From Bacillota bacterium (GTDB taxonomy: Bacteria > Bacillota > UBA4882 > UBA8346): 64,000 bases of DNA. The translations under genes and the position numbers were made by a program. Shown here piece after piece: positions 39,506 to 48,714 of this stretch (the first letter of the stretch is position 1; the number at the start of each line of letters is the position of its first letter). The stretch lies in the NCBI GenBank assembly GCA_023392595.1, contig JAEVYU010000053.1, forward strand, positions 62,001 through 126,000. The letters are read 5' to 3'. The notes beneath the pieces were generated by a model that ran no database searches, had not been told where the DNA came from, and was given only the letters and a program-made list of their open reading frames with translations.

Positions 39506-40668
39506 ATACTTTTTTCTCCTTCCACGCATGTATACGACATTGCTTGAGCCAAATCAGCGATTAAATCATCGGCATCTTCAATTCCCACAGAAAGACGAAT
39601 CAAGTCTTCCGTGACGCCGATTGCCTCCCGGATTTCTTGTGGAATATCCCCATGAGTCTGTTTGACCGGGTAAGTAATTAATGTTTCCACCCCGCCTAAA
39701 CTTTCGGCATAGGTGATAATCTGGACCCGGTTGATGATTTCTTTGACTGCATTGGCGTTCTGCGCCCGGAACGATACCATCGCCCCGAAGCCACGGCTTT
39801 GTTTCCTTTGAATTTCAAAGCCCGGATGATTAGAAAGTCCTGGGTAATAAACCTTTTTTACCTTTGGATGTTGTACAAGCCAGGCAGCAATCTTCCTCGC
39901 ATTCTCCTGCTGTTTTTCCATTCGGAGGGCCAACGTCTTGAGCCCCCTGAGCATTAGCCAACTATCTTGAGGTCCTAAAACTGCTCCGGTTGAATTCTGA
40001 ATGAAACCAATTCGCTCACTGAGTTCTGGAGTACCGGCGACTATTATTCCGGAAAGGACATCATTATGCCCACCCAAATATTTGGTTCCGCTATGAAGAA
40101 CAATATCGACCCCAAATTCCAAGGGTTGCTGCAGATAAGGGGTCATGAAGGTGTTGTCTACAATCGTTAGCATATGATTCTCCTTTGCCAGCATGGATAC
40201 TTTTTGGAGAGGGGTTATTTTCATCAATGGATTGGTTGGCGTTTCTATGAAAAGAGCCTTGGTTTTCCCAGGAACAATCGCTTTTTGGACTTCTTCCAGT
40301 TGAGTGGTATTAACGTAAGTTGTAGCCAGTCCAAACTGTTTAAAGTTTTTTTCCAGAACCCGGTAGGTTCCGCCATATAAATCGTTGGAAACCATGATAT
40401 GATCGCCGGAAGAAAATAACATTAAAACCGCTGTAATGGCTGCCATACCCGATGAAAAGGCAAAACCGCGCTGTCCTTTTTCCAGCTCCGCCAGGACTTT
40501 CTCCAGAACTTCCCGGGTAGGATTCACCGTCCGCGAATAATCATAACCGGTGGATACTCCAACCGCCGGATGACGAAAGGTCGCCGTTTGATGAATCGGA
40601 GTGCTGACCGCACCAGTCCGGGTATCCGTACAGAGCCCGGCATGAGCCAAACAGGTTTCTATCTTCAT
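39502..40668 (-). CDS. metI: Cystathionine gamma-synthase / O-acetylhomoserine thiolyase
   Basis: A 388-residue Cys/Met-metabolism PLP enzyme with DYSRTVNPTREVLE, FAFSSGMAAITAVL, IVDNTFMTPYLQQPLEFG and the PLP lysine in LHSGTKYLGGHNDVL. The ATG (MKIETCLAHAG) lies six bases behind AAGGGGGTG; a GTG three codons upstream is less well placed. It is the first gene after a SAM-I riboswitch, as metI is in Bacillus. It condenses activated homoserine with cysteine, or with sulfide or methanethiol. The last possibility is notable here because the island may generate methanethiol, which such enzymes can use to make methionine directly. Confidence 0.87.
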   Translation of the reverse strand: MKIETCLAHAGLCTDTRTGAVSTPIHQTATFRHPAVGVSTGYDYSRTVNPTREVLEKVLAELEKGQRGFAFSSGMAAITAVLMLFSSGDHIMVSNDLYGGTYRVLEKNFKQFGLATTYVNTTQLEEVQKAIVPGKTKALFIETPTNPLMKITPLQKVSMLAKENHMLTIVDNTFMTPYLQQPLEFGVDIVLHSGTKYLGGHNDVLSGIIVAGTPELSERIGFIQNSTGAVLGPQDSWLMLRGLKTLALRMEKQQENARKIAAWLVQHPKVKKVYYPGLSNHPGFEIQRKQSRGFGAMVSFRAQNANAVKEIINRVQIITYAESLGGVETLITYPVKQTHGDIPQEIREAIGVTEDLIRLSVGIEDADDLIADLAQAMSYTCVEGEKSI

Positions 40669-40693
40669 GCTTGACACCCCCTTGGTAATAATA

Positions 40694-40722
40694 AAACCTC
40701 TTTCAAATACTGAAAGAGGTTA
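40694..40722 (-). terminator. SAM-I riboswitch expression-platform terminator
   Basis: On the minus strand AACCTCTTTCA-GTATT-TGAAAGAGGTT is followed by TTATT. It stands between the aptamer and the metI ribosome site. Confidence 0.85.
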
Positions 40723-40736
40723 ACATTGGTAAGCCT

Positions 40737-40919
40737 CTCTCATCTCCCGGGTTACCCCGCCGGAATTGGCACCGCATTCCGATTTATAGCATCGGAGTGA
40801 TGCAGTTTAATTGTGACTTTCAATTAAACTGCCTAAGGCGGATTTCTTTCAAAAAGCGCTAAACCGCCTCGGTTGCCGAAGGATCATCGGGCCGTACCCT
40901 CCCCTTCTCTGGATAAGAG
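40737..40919 (-). ncRNA. SAM-I riboswitch (S-box) aptamer
   Basis: The minus strand begins CTCTTATCCAGAG, followed by GGGGAGGGTACGGCCCGATG and CGGCAACC, the conserved S-box core. Two variable helices follow, then GGTGCCAATTCC and a closing GATGAGAG that pairs with CTCTTATC as P1. All conserved blocks are present in order, so recognition of S-adenosylmethionine is expected. High SAM would favour the downstream terminator and shut off metI-metC. The GATGATCC variation next to the core is minor. Confidence 0.95.
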
Positions 40920-40932
40920 TATTAATGTTTAA

Positions 40933-40961
40933 ATTATAATTATTCCTATATAAATAGTCAA
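40933..40961 (-). promoter_or_regulatory. Promoter of the SAM-riboswitch metI-metC operon
   Basis: Minus-strand TTGACT and consensus TATAAT with 17-nt spacing, ending about 14 bases before the aptamer starts. Unlike most other island promoters it has no clear CymR-like box. Confidence 0.75.
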
Positions 40962-41045
40962 TATATCTTTTAAGAAAATCCCCCCAAAGTCTGATAACGT
41001 TGCTGCTACCTCCTTTGAGAGAAGTTAAAAATTCATCAAAACGAT

Positions 41046-41354
41046 CTACCGTCCCGACAATTTTTCAATCATTTCTTCCACTTCCTCAGTTCCTTTGGAA
41101 TAAAATGATTCTTCCTGTGGCTCTAGCTGTTTGAGCAGTCTCAGAAATTCACCCGCATGGACCCGCTCCTCATCGGCAATGTCTTTTAAAACCGCTATCG
41201 CCAACTTGTTTTCCGTTGATTCGGCCAGTTGCATATATAATTGAATGGCTTCATATTCGGCCGCAACCATAAAACGAACCGCCCGGATCAGTTCGGCATC
41301 ATTGATTTTGCGATCATGGGCCAGACCCGCGAAAGGGCTCCCAAATTCCGGCAT
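41046..41354 (-). CDS. Small ferritin-like (encapsulated-ferritin-type) protein
   Basis: A 102-residue two-helix ferritin-like protein. EYEAIQLYMQLAE and DIADEERVHAGEFLRLLKQL give the E...E-x-x-H iron-binding pattern of encapsulated ferritins and related demiferritins, which assemble the di-iron site across a dimer. Family members usually sit beside an encapsulin gene; none is in this window and I see no clear encapsulin-targeting tail (the C-terminus reads MIEKLSGR). The strong GGGAGAAG site supports the start. Probable role is iron oxidation/storage or peroxide defence. Confidence 0.78.
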   Translation of the reverse strand: MPEFGSPFAGLAHDRKINDAELIRAVRFMVAAEYEAIQLYMQLAESTENKLAIAVLKDIADEERVHAGEFLRLLKQLEPQEESFYSKGTEEVEEMIEKLSGR

Positions 41355-41619
41355 TTCTTCTCCCCCTTCTACATTGTATTAAGTTTTCCGATTCAAAACT
41401 TTCAATACTCATCATATCAATCCTATGAACGTAAGTCAACGGATGCCTTTTTCAAGAGACACCGCTTGGGTTATATAGTTAATTAGAGTCGAACGGAAAC
41501 TACCCGCCTAAACCATTCAGGGCAAAGGGGCTCAAGGTGGCATCCCGGCGGTGAGCATTCGGTAGGATAAAACGATTGAGGAAGCGGCCAATTAAATGGC
41601 AATCAAAAATTCTTAATCA

Positions 41620-42309
41620 TTAATAGCTCCTCTTTTGTTTTCGCAGTTCCAATACTCCGCGGCTAGCAATCACAAACTTCCGAACGTGGGTTCTGGAAGA
41701 AGAACTAAGTGCCCATTTACCCCCGCCGTTATATTCGCCGATTGCCGTCTTAATTTCATTGTTATTCCGTTTCAATAGTTCTGCGAAATAAGCGATGGCA
41801 ACCCTGTAATTACATTGCCATTTATAAAAATCCTCCGGTTTATATCCAAATTCTTTATAATAATCACCCCATGTTGTGTCCATGAGTTGAGCGGGTCCCT
41901 GTTCCCCGGCCTTACCCTCTTTATGCAGGTCAAATCCATTCTCAATTTGACAAATCGTCAGACAATCATAGGGGCTTACTCCGGCTTCTTTCGCATAGTT
42001 AATAGTCAGCGCGGCAAATTCTGAGATTTCATCGGTGATTAATTTGGGATTCGTAACCGCCAGATAACCGGTAATATAGCCGTAGATAACAGCATTTTCC
42101 TGAACTTGTTCCCGAAGCTTTTGAATTTTTATTTGATAAGAGTGACAGTCAATCTTTTTTTGCTGCTTTAACAGAGCAATGCGATTATCCAGTTGCACAA
42201 TTTCCTGCCGGAAGTTTTTGGTGGTCCGGTGTAAAATTGCCAGCCCGACAAACTCGAATCCTGTGATTGCCAATATAATAAAGGCTATAATCCAGTCTTT
42301 TCTTTTCAT
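41620..42309 (-). CDS. Membrane-anchored lytic transglycosylase (SLT fold)
   Basis: A 229-residue protein with a single N-terminal membrane helix (about residues 8-26), a coiled-coil-like stalk (LDNRIALLKQQKK to KIQKLREQVQ) and a C-terminal SLT domain. The domain shows ICQIENGFDLHKEGKAGEQG, with the catalytic Glu in QIENG, then GPAQLMDTTW and IGEYNGGGKWA, all typical. It should cleave peptidoglycan glycan strands at the outer face of the membrane. It is monocistronic. The 3' side (41480-41615) is relatively GC-rich and unexplained. Confidence 0.82.
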   Translation of the reverse strand: MKRKDWIIAFIILAITGFEFVGLAILHRTTKNFRQEIVQLDNRIALLKQQKKIDCHSYQIKIQKLREQVQENAVIYGYITGYLAVTNPKLITDEISEFAALTINYAKEAGVSPYDCLTICQIENGFDLHKEGKAGEQGPAQLMDTTWGDYYKEFGYKPEDFYKWQCNYRVAIAYFAELLKRNNNEIKTAIGEYNGGGKWALSSSSRTHVRKFVIASRGVLELRKQKRSY

Positions 42310-42528
42310 TCCCTATCCCTCACTTTCCTAAATTACTATTGACGGCGTTCAATATTTTGTCATCCAATTCCGACAGCGCTTGCCGATACAAAATATTCCA
42401 TAATCATTATTTTGGTTCCACTCACGAATAGGGTTAACTTTTGGTCGCATATTGTGCCGATGATACCGTTTCAATCAAAATACCGGGTTGCCAGAAATCC
42501 TTGGATAATAAATTCCTAAAACCCCGGC

Positions 42529-42557
42529 AAAAAAGGACAAACCGTCATTATAACGGT
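42529..42557 (-). terminator. Possible weak terminator
   Basis: Minus strand ACCGT-TATAATG-ACGGT followed by TTGTCCTTTTTT, just after the small gene at 42564-42809. The 5-bp stem is short, so confidence is limited. Confidence 0.4.
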
Positions 42558-42563
42558 ATAGGC

Positions 42564-42809
42564 CTATATCAAATAGATTGCGTCATTGAGTATGGCGCTG
42601 GATTCAAGTTCATTCCTTATCACCGGACCATGAGCATTAAAGATCATGGCAGATAGTCTTTTTAAATCATCTTTGGTGCATTTGCGGGATGATACCCATC
42701 GAAGGCCATCTTCGTGCCGAACAAATAACCAAACTTCATGGCCCCAATTTCTGGCTAACATTTCAATTCCTTGGTCAATGAACTCGATTCCTTGATCAAA
42801 GATACTCAT
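42564..42809 (-). CDS. Small protein of unknown function
   Basis: An 81-residue protein I do not recognise. It is acidic to neutral, with IEFIDQGIEMLARNWGHEVW at the start, RHEDGLRWVSSRKCTKDD in the middle and no signal or membrane segment. GGGAGGGAATACC precedes the ATG, which supports it being translated. The gene is isolated, with a weak terminator directly downstream. Confidence 0.55.
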   Translation of the reverse strand: MSIFDQGIEFIDQGIEMLARNWGHEVWLFVRHEDGLRWVSSRKCTKDDLKRLSAMIFNAHGPVIRNELESSAILNDAIYLI

Positions 42810-42918
42810 GGTATTCCCTCCCTTTCTTTCATAATATGTTTGTTAACAACCTCAAGAACCTGTGCCAGCTAGCGCATCTTTCCATACTATGTATATATTG
42901 GGTAAGCGATCTATAAGC

Positions 42919-42956
42919 AAAAAAATAGCATGGCGCCCTTGACGTCATACTATTTT
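42919..42956 (-). terminator. Intrinsic terminator after the secreted-protein operon
   Basis: Minus strand AAAATAGTATG and CATGCTATTTT form an 11-base stem with one mismatch-type pair around a GC-rich loop, followed by a T run. The plus strand also ends in TTTT, so it may act in both directions. Confidence 0.65.
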
Positions 42957-43123
42957 CACTTTAAACTTTTACAGGCCTGCTAGTAAAGAGCATCGTAAAT
43001 AAACGGCAATCAGAAACGGGGAAGATACGCTCGACTTAAGTAAAACGTTCACAATCATTGAGTAGTTATTTAGAGAACGTTTTACTAGTTCGATTTCCGG
43101 ATCACTTCTATCGCCCAAAACAA

Positions 43124-44014
43124 TTACTCTATCATAAACCCCGAAATCGCGCCGGTAATTTCGGCAGGATGCCCGTTTTCATCCGCATACGCAAAAGCCG
43201 CCGCATAGTAATATCCCTTGGCTATCGGACCAAACTTGGCAAAAGTATCTCCCAAAAGGGCCTCTCCGCTATCCCAAACAACTGTTGTCAAAGTCACATC
43301 TTTATATATACCCGCCTTATAACTCTCCGCCCCATCAACTTCCGCCCATGATAATTTATTAGAACCGATATCGGCAGTAGAGACTGTTGGAAAACTCCCC
43401 ATTAGTCTGCCGATGGAAACCGTAATCACCGGATATTCCTTGGAACTGGCGCCGTTATAAGCAATCACTTTGAACCGGTATTGTCCGGCCTTCCTCACTA
43501 TCCCGGCTAATTCTTCCGTTATATCCAAAAACGCCTTGGTGGCAAAGGCCGGATCATTTGGATGATTATCCCTTGAGTCCCAGACATTTTGATTCAGGCT
43601 GCCATCTGCTCCTAAAAAATAAACCTGGTAGTAAGTGGCACCGTTCGAGGGCTTCCAATCCAAAAGGATATATTTAACACTCTGGTTCCAATCTATTTCG
43701 CTTATTTCAGACGCCGTAATCGGGCCATTCCCATTCAAAGACTTGGCTACCGGAGAAAAAGAATGGTAGCTTTGAGTCGCCAGCCATTGTTTGATCCCTA
43801 ACCCGCCCGCTAAAGCCGGTGAAGGCTTGAGGGAAGCGGTTGCATCCCCTTCCACGGTTGAGTTTGAAAGGGACGCCGTAATACTCTCGATGATAACCCC
43901 GATCCCGGCATTCCACACAGGTGTGCCGGTAATGGCTTCATTACCTCCTCCTCCGCATCCGGCAAGAATGAAACTCAATTGTATCCCTAAACCAATTAAT
44001 CCCGTTTTCTTCAT
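43124..44014 (-). CDS. Secreted lipoprotein with FN3-like domains
   Basis: A 296-residue lipoprotein: signal MKKTGLIGLG through LSFILAGC, with the lipobox Cys at residue 20 and a Gly-rich linker. Two FN3-like segments follow (ATYYQVYFLGADGS and ESYKAGIYKDVTLTTVVWDS) with the recurrent VWDSxxxx pattern. Function is unknown. It starts on the base after the large secreted protein's stop, so the two are one operon and may form a surface complex. The sequence EAITG occurs near the mature start of both proteins. Confidence 0.75.
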   Translation of the reverse strand: MKKTGLIGLGIQLSFILAGCGGGGNEAITGTPVWNAGIGVIIESITASLSNSTVEGDATASLKPSPALAGGLGIKQWLATQSYHSFSPVAKSLNGNGPITASEISEIDWNQSVKYILLDWKPSNGATYYQVYFLGADGSLNQNVWDSRDNHPNDPAFATKAFLDITEELAGIVRKAGQYRFKVIAYNGASSKEYPVITVSIGRLMGSFPTVSTADIGSNKLSWAEVDGAESYKAGIYKDVTLTTVVWDSGEALLGDTFAKFGPIAKGYYYAAAFAYADENGHPAEITGAISGFMIE

Positions 44015-47000
44015 CTACATTCCCTCCCAGAAAAAGATGGGTTTCGGATCGGCTGTTGTTTTGACAATATCCGTTTCAGCGGCATTCTCCAAAGACGCTT
44101 TCACCGCCACTACCCGGAAGCGGTAGCCCACATTAACAATCAATCTCATGACCGGGTACCGGATGATGCCTGAATCGGTGCTCAAGCTCACTGTAGCCCA
44201 CTCCGACCAGAGTAGTGTTCCGTCTTCATTTAAAATCTCCACCCGGTAGGTGGTATCCGCCGCTTGGGTCCAACGTAGTTGGACTTCGCTGGAAGAGATG
44301 ACGCTCCAGGCTAAATCTCCCGGGGCATCCGGCAGATCGGGCACATTCACCGGACCTGTTATCGCCTCGGAGCTTCCTTGGGAATTGACGGCCCGGACTC
44401 TATAGGTATAAATCCCGGAAGGCGCATTCCGATCGCGGTAACCGCTCTGATTGGCCTTTAAGGTTGCTATCTGCTTTGAATCCCGGAAGATTGAATATTC
44501 TTTTTCGTTGGTAGCCTTATCGGTCCAACTCAAGGTAACATCCCTGCCTGCCAGTGTATAGATTAAATCGGCTGGCGCTGCCGGCGCAGCGCTGTAATCT
44601 CCGGGAATAACCTGTACATAAGACTTCCGGCTGTAATTACGGTCGGCATCATAGGCGAAGGCGGCGTAGTAATAGATTTTGCCGTTCTCCAGATTACTGT
44701 CGGTGATGGTTGAAGGCGTACCGTCAAAAATCAATGTTCCATCCTCAGGATCGGCCGGCGTCACTCCATTCTTACGTAGAATCCGGTATCCGGTTGCGAT
44801 GGAATGGCTGGTATCTCCTCTGGGATTTAAGGTACAGGCCAAAGCGACTTGTTCATCTCCGGGCACATTGGCGCTAATCGCCGGTGAATTCGGGGATTTG
44901 CCTTCTCCCGCACTTAAATATATTCGGAGTTTGGGCCAGTTGGCGCTGTCGGAGGAGAGACCGTATAAAACAACTTGTTCTCCGGCGTTCCAGGTGGTAT
45001 CGTCGATGGTAATATACAGTCCCTGATTGAGATGGGGATTATTCACCCAAGTCCTGACGGCATCGGTGACATCCAAACGAATGCTGTCGTACCCGCTTTG
45101 GGTGAATGCCCTGGGAATAAACTCGATACAATCCAGTAAACTAAGGGCGTTGCTTGACGCCCCGATGTTCTGGGCGCCATCGCTCCAAGGAATGTTTTGG
45201 CCGGGCCTATGGTCCCGGTACTGGTAATCAAGACCGAGCCGGAAACCTTCGCTGGAGGTATCCATAAAGCATGGTTTCCCCAAATTGCCGGGGTCTTCAA
45301 TCTTATATATTTTGATTCGCCTAGGTTTGGTTGCCTCTCCGCTGATACTGACGATTTTCAGGATCAGTTGGGCCCGGTCGATTTTGGTTCCTGCTTCGAT
45401 TTGGCCGGAAGCCGGACCAATCATTCCCGGGTTATATAACCAAAGATCCCCGGGGCTGCCGCTGGTTCCTTTGCCCAAATGCAACATGTTGCCGTTCCAT
45501 ACAGTGCGGAGGGCATTTTGATAACTTTCCGCCGTATACCAGCGGTTGTTACTGGACGCGCTGTTGTCGCCGTCCGTGCCGATGGTAATCGTCGTTTTTC
45601 CACTTGGCAAGTCGTCAATAACCTTTATGGTATTGGACGAAGTTAAATCGTAACCGCTGGATATCTCGGGCGCCTTTATTATGAGCCCCATACTTTCGAT
45701 GTTTCTCTCCAAACTTCCTGTGACCCGCAGGGTACAATGGGTCGGATCGACATAAGTCCCATAGGCGACACGTAAACCCGCGGCATCATGTAACGTGAAA
45801 TTTTCTATCTCCAATGAACTGTCCTTTAGAGTGGTGCCGGTGATGGCAACCTGGATATCGGAAGTTGCCAGATTGCTTTCTGTAAGTATTTGATCCCCCG
45901 CAAACTTTAAGGTGACCGGATGGAACGATTGGGATCCAGTGGTTTCCGTTGCGGGCATGGCATTGCCCGCCAAATCATAAACAGGTGCTCCCCTTGCCGG
46001 TTCGATGGAGAGAGTCTCCACCCCGCTGGGATTGCCGGTAATGGTCAGGAAAGCCCGGATAGTGATCTCTCCTCCTGATAAGGCCGAGGCCGAATTCTCA
46101 TTTGGATTGTCAGCCCTTTTTATGGACTGAATCTGGACCCCGCTGGCGGTCCCGCCATTTTGACCGAATGTAACCTGGAATTGGCTGGCTGATACTGCTC
46201 CAGCGCCGCTACCGGTTCCATATACTCCTTCGCTAAATGCAATATCAATATATTGATTGCTTTCCGCCAGGTTTCCGCCTGCGATGGCAGGCGCTAATTG
46301 ATCGGTTAGGATTTTGGCTCCGGTGGTTTGTAACAAAGACATTGCATTGCCCGCCCGATCATAAATGGGACAAATGCTGGACATCCCGATCTCAACAGTT
46401 TCCACTCCACTGGGAATACCGTTTTCCCCCAGAAACACCCGCACCGTGGCTTCACCGCCTGTTAAGACCGAAGCCAATGCGAGTTCTTTATTATCGGTCT
46501 TCCTGATTCCGGTAATGAATATATCAGTAACAGTACCACCGTTTGCAGAGAAAATCAGAGTAAAATGAGAGGTTGTCAAAGGATCAACAGCGTTATTGGC
46601 GCCATAAACCCCTTCACTGAAGAATATATCCATATAACCATTACCACTATCAAGAACAGCCCGGCTGATGGTGGGAGCAACAGTGTCCCAGGCCGCTACA
46701 GTTATTCCCGCGTTATCGGCTATCATTAAATTCCCTGCCATATCCTGAACCGTTCCATCAGTTCCTGCCCCATATTTTACAATAACTCCACCACTGCAGG
46801 CTTGTTTCAAATCAGGTACTGTTAAGACTATTTGACAATCATCAACACCTCGGGCGGTTGCCACGATTTCATAAAAGCTGCTTCCGCCATTTTCGTTTAC
46901 TGTAAATCCGCCGTTATTGGAATGGTTCAAATTGTAGCATTTCTCGCTCAAAATAATTGTCAGATGGGTGGAGTCCGTTCTAACCGCACCGACCAATGTT

Positions 47001-48394
47001 GGCGGCGTCTTGTCGACTATTGCAGACACACTCTCTGAAACATCGCCGATATTGCCTGCGAGATCTATTATTCCGGCTGTAAAAATACGCGTCGTTTCCG
47101 GCAAATCAGCAAGCGTTGCGGAAGAAATCACTACATCGGCATATCCGTTGAATATATCCGTATTATTCAGTAACTTACAACCAATCAAAATACTCTCCGA
47201 ATCAATACGCAACATATCTCCCGCTTCCGCCTGGTTGAATGCTGGTAATGATACTCTCAACACTCTATTGCTTGCAATATCATTCCGGCTAAGATACCCA
47301 TCTTTCCATGCTGTGTCAGGCTGATTAGCTAAGCTAATAAATGTAGGCGCAGCAGGTTCAGTGTTGTCAACCATGAAACCGGCTCCCTCGATAGGTGTAG
47401 CCACAACCACGTTACCTGCCGCATCCGCCCCCGAACTAAAAGAAACAGTGGCAGTCCCATTACCGGTTCCTACGGTATAATCAAGAGTATATCGAGTCGC
47501 GCTTATCTTGGTCATGCCGATTGCCGGTACCCAATTGGCACCGCTGAAGGCAATCATTACACGGGAAGAATCCGCCAATGCTTCGCTAAAATTGGCCGTT
47601 ATGGTTAATAAATCTCCTTGTTTGACAGGATTCTTCGAATAGGTCACTGATGCGGTTGGAGCTGTTTTATCAACTACAATATTCCCGGTATATTGAGCGG
47701 TACTGGTTGCGCCCAATTCGTCGGCAACTGTAAAAACAACATTTCGATAAACACCTTCCGGAATGTCGGCAGTATTCCACCAAAGAGTCCACGTCCCGTT
47801 TCCTCCGTTTACAAGGGTCGAGGCTGATTGCCCATTCATAAGCGCGGATACTGTAACATTATCACCGTCGGAATCATTTACGGCGCCGGAAACACTGAAA
47901 ATTTGGGAATCTTTATAGATCCGATCAACACCAGGATCGACAACGGTAACGGTAGGGCAGTGATTTACTTTTAATCCTCCGCCGGTTATGGTCAAGGTGC
48001 ACGTCCTGGTGCTACCATAAAATTCGTAAACTTTAAGATAATACACGTGATTGGCATGAAGTTCATCGGTTAAATAAAATTCAACCAGATGATAATCACC
48101 ACGGTCAGCGGCTTTTCCGGAAGATTGCGAAGCATCATAGTATAGATAAGCTTCTGTATCCACGCTTTGAGGTAATGTCGTAATAATATAAGTTCCATCT
48201 TGCGAGGGAATAAACTTAAAATAATTGTGCCCATCCCCGCTTAATTTAATTTCCGTTGCAGAGCTGCTAATCAGAGGGGCATCACTCGTTGAGCTTCCAC
48301 CGGTTATGGCTTCTGCTTGGCAGTACGCCGGAACTCCCCATAAGGCAATTTCCAAAACAATTGCAACCAAGAAGTATTTCAGGTTATTCTTCAC
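44015..48394 (-). CDS. Giant secreted multidomain protein (PPC, Ig-like, DNRLRE, FN3)
   Basis: A 1459-residue exported protein. Residues 1-28 are a signal peptide. A PPC-like domain follows (DGHNYFKFIPSQDGTYIITT to about 140). Then come Ig-like modules beginning DKTAPTASVTYS, DKTPPTLVGAVR and DTVAPTISRAVL; near-duplicate segments contain FSEGVYG. A DNRLRE-like domain (around WYTAESYQNALRTVWNG to the C-terminal half) contains RLDVTDAVRTWVNNP. At least three FN3 domains end the protein (PADLIYTLAGRDVTLSWTDK, APGDLAWSVISSSEVQLRWT). No catalytic domain, sortase motif or anchor is visible. It probably acts in adhesion, matrix or spore/cell-surface architecture. Confidence 0.8.
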   Translation of the reverse strand: MKNNLKYFLVAIVLEIALWGVPAYCQAEAITGGSSTSDAPLISSSATEIKLSGDGHNYFKFIPSQDGTYIITTLPQSVDTEAYLYYDASQSSGKAADRGDYHLVEFYLTDELHANHVYYLKVYEFYGSTRTCTLTITGGGLKVNHCPTVTVVDPGVDRIYKDSQIFSVSGAVNDSDGDNVTVSALMNGQSASTLVNGGNGTWTLWWNTADIPEGVYRNVVFTVADELGATSTAQYTGNIVVDKTAPTASVTYSKNPVKQGDLLTITANFSEALADSSRVMIAFSGANWVPAIGMTKISATRYTLDYTVGTGNGTATVSFSSGADAAGNVVVATPIEGAGFMVDNTEPAAPTFISLANQPDTAWKDGYLSRNDIASNRVLRVSLPAFNQAEAGDMLRIDSESILIGCKLLNNTDIFNGYADVVISSATLADLPETTRIFTAGIIDLAGNIGDVSESVSAIVDKTPPTLVGAVRTDSTHLTIILSEKCYNLNHSNNGGFTVNENGGSSFYEIVATARGVDDCQIVLTVPDLKQACSGGVIVKYGAGTDGTVQDMAGNLMIADNAGITVAAWDTVAPTISRAVLDSGNGYMDIFFSEGVYGANNAVDPLTTSHFTLIFSANGGTVTDIFITGIRKTDNKELALASVLTGGEATVRVFLGENGIPSGVETVEIGMSSICPIYDRAGNAMSLLQTTGAKILTDQLAPAIAGGNLAESNQYIDIAFSEGVYGTGSGAGAVSASQFQVTFGQNGGTASGVQIQSIKRADNPNENSASALSGGEITIRAFLTITGNPSGVETLSIEPARGAPVYDLAGNAMPATETTGSQSFHPVTLKFAGDQILTESNLATSDIQVAITGTTLKDSSLEIENFTLHDAAGLRVAYGTYVDPTHCTLRVTGSLERNIESMGLIIKAPEISSGYDLTSSNTIKVIDDLPSGKTTITIGTDGDNSASSNNRWYTAESYQNALRTVWNGNMLHLGKGTSGSPGDLWLYNPGMIGPASGQIEAGTKIDRAQLILKIVSISGEATKPRRIKIYKIEDPGNLGKPCFMDTSSEGFRLGLDYQYRDHRPGQNIPWSDGAQNIGASSNALSLLDCIEFIPRAFTQSGYDSIRLDVTDAVRTWVNNPHLNQGLYITIDDTTWNAGEQVVLYGLSSDSANWPKLRIYLSAGEGKSPNSPAISANVPGDEQVALACTLNPRGDTSHSIATGYRILRKNGVTPADPEDGTLIFDGTPSTITDSNLENGKIYYYAAFAYDADRNYSRKSYVQVIPGDYSAAPAAPADLIYTLAGRDVTLSWTDKATNEKEYSIFRDSKQIATLKANQSGYRDRNAPSGIYTYRVRAVNSQGSSEAITGPVNVPDLPDAPGDLAWSVISSSEVQLRWTQAADTTYRVEILNEDGTLLWSEWATVSLSTDSGIIRYPVMRLIVNVGYRFRVVAVKASLENAAETDIVKTTADPKPIFFWEGM

Positions 48395-48714
48395 GAATAC
48401 ACCCCCGCTTCATTAAAATCCAATACAATTAATTTTATAGAATATTCAATGATAATTTAATATTATACATTACTAATATAAACACATTTATATGATTTTG
48501 TAAATATAATCTATGAAAATTAAGATAATTTAATAAAGTTTTTTGTTCCAATTCTGTAACTAAAAAGCTCTCCAGGAATTAAATTTTCAGAATATCGGTT
48601 GGATTAAACATTTCTCTCATTTCCTCATTAAAATTTGGGTTACCCGGATAAAATAACCCTTTGAATACAAATCTTAAATACCAAGGTAAAATATAACCAC
48701 GTAGGTGAATCCGA
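48395..48714. other. AT-rich divergent intergenic region
   Basis: Separates the giant secreted protein from gerKA. It is very AT-rich over 48420-48540. I see no confident vegetative promoter. TGAATA with a downstream ATATAA stretch before gerKA could be a forespore-type promoter, but the match is weak. No RNA gene or repeat was recognised. Confidence 0.4.

Noticed and set aside
41480..41619. GC-richer stretch between the ferritin-like and transglycosylase genes as a gene remnant or RNA
   Set aside because: One minus-strand frame is open for about 35 codons but I recognise no family, and no stable conserved RNA fold is apparent by eye.
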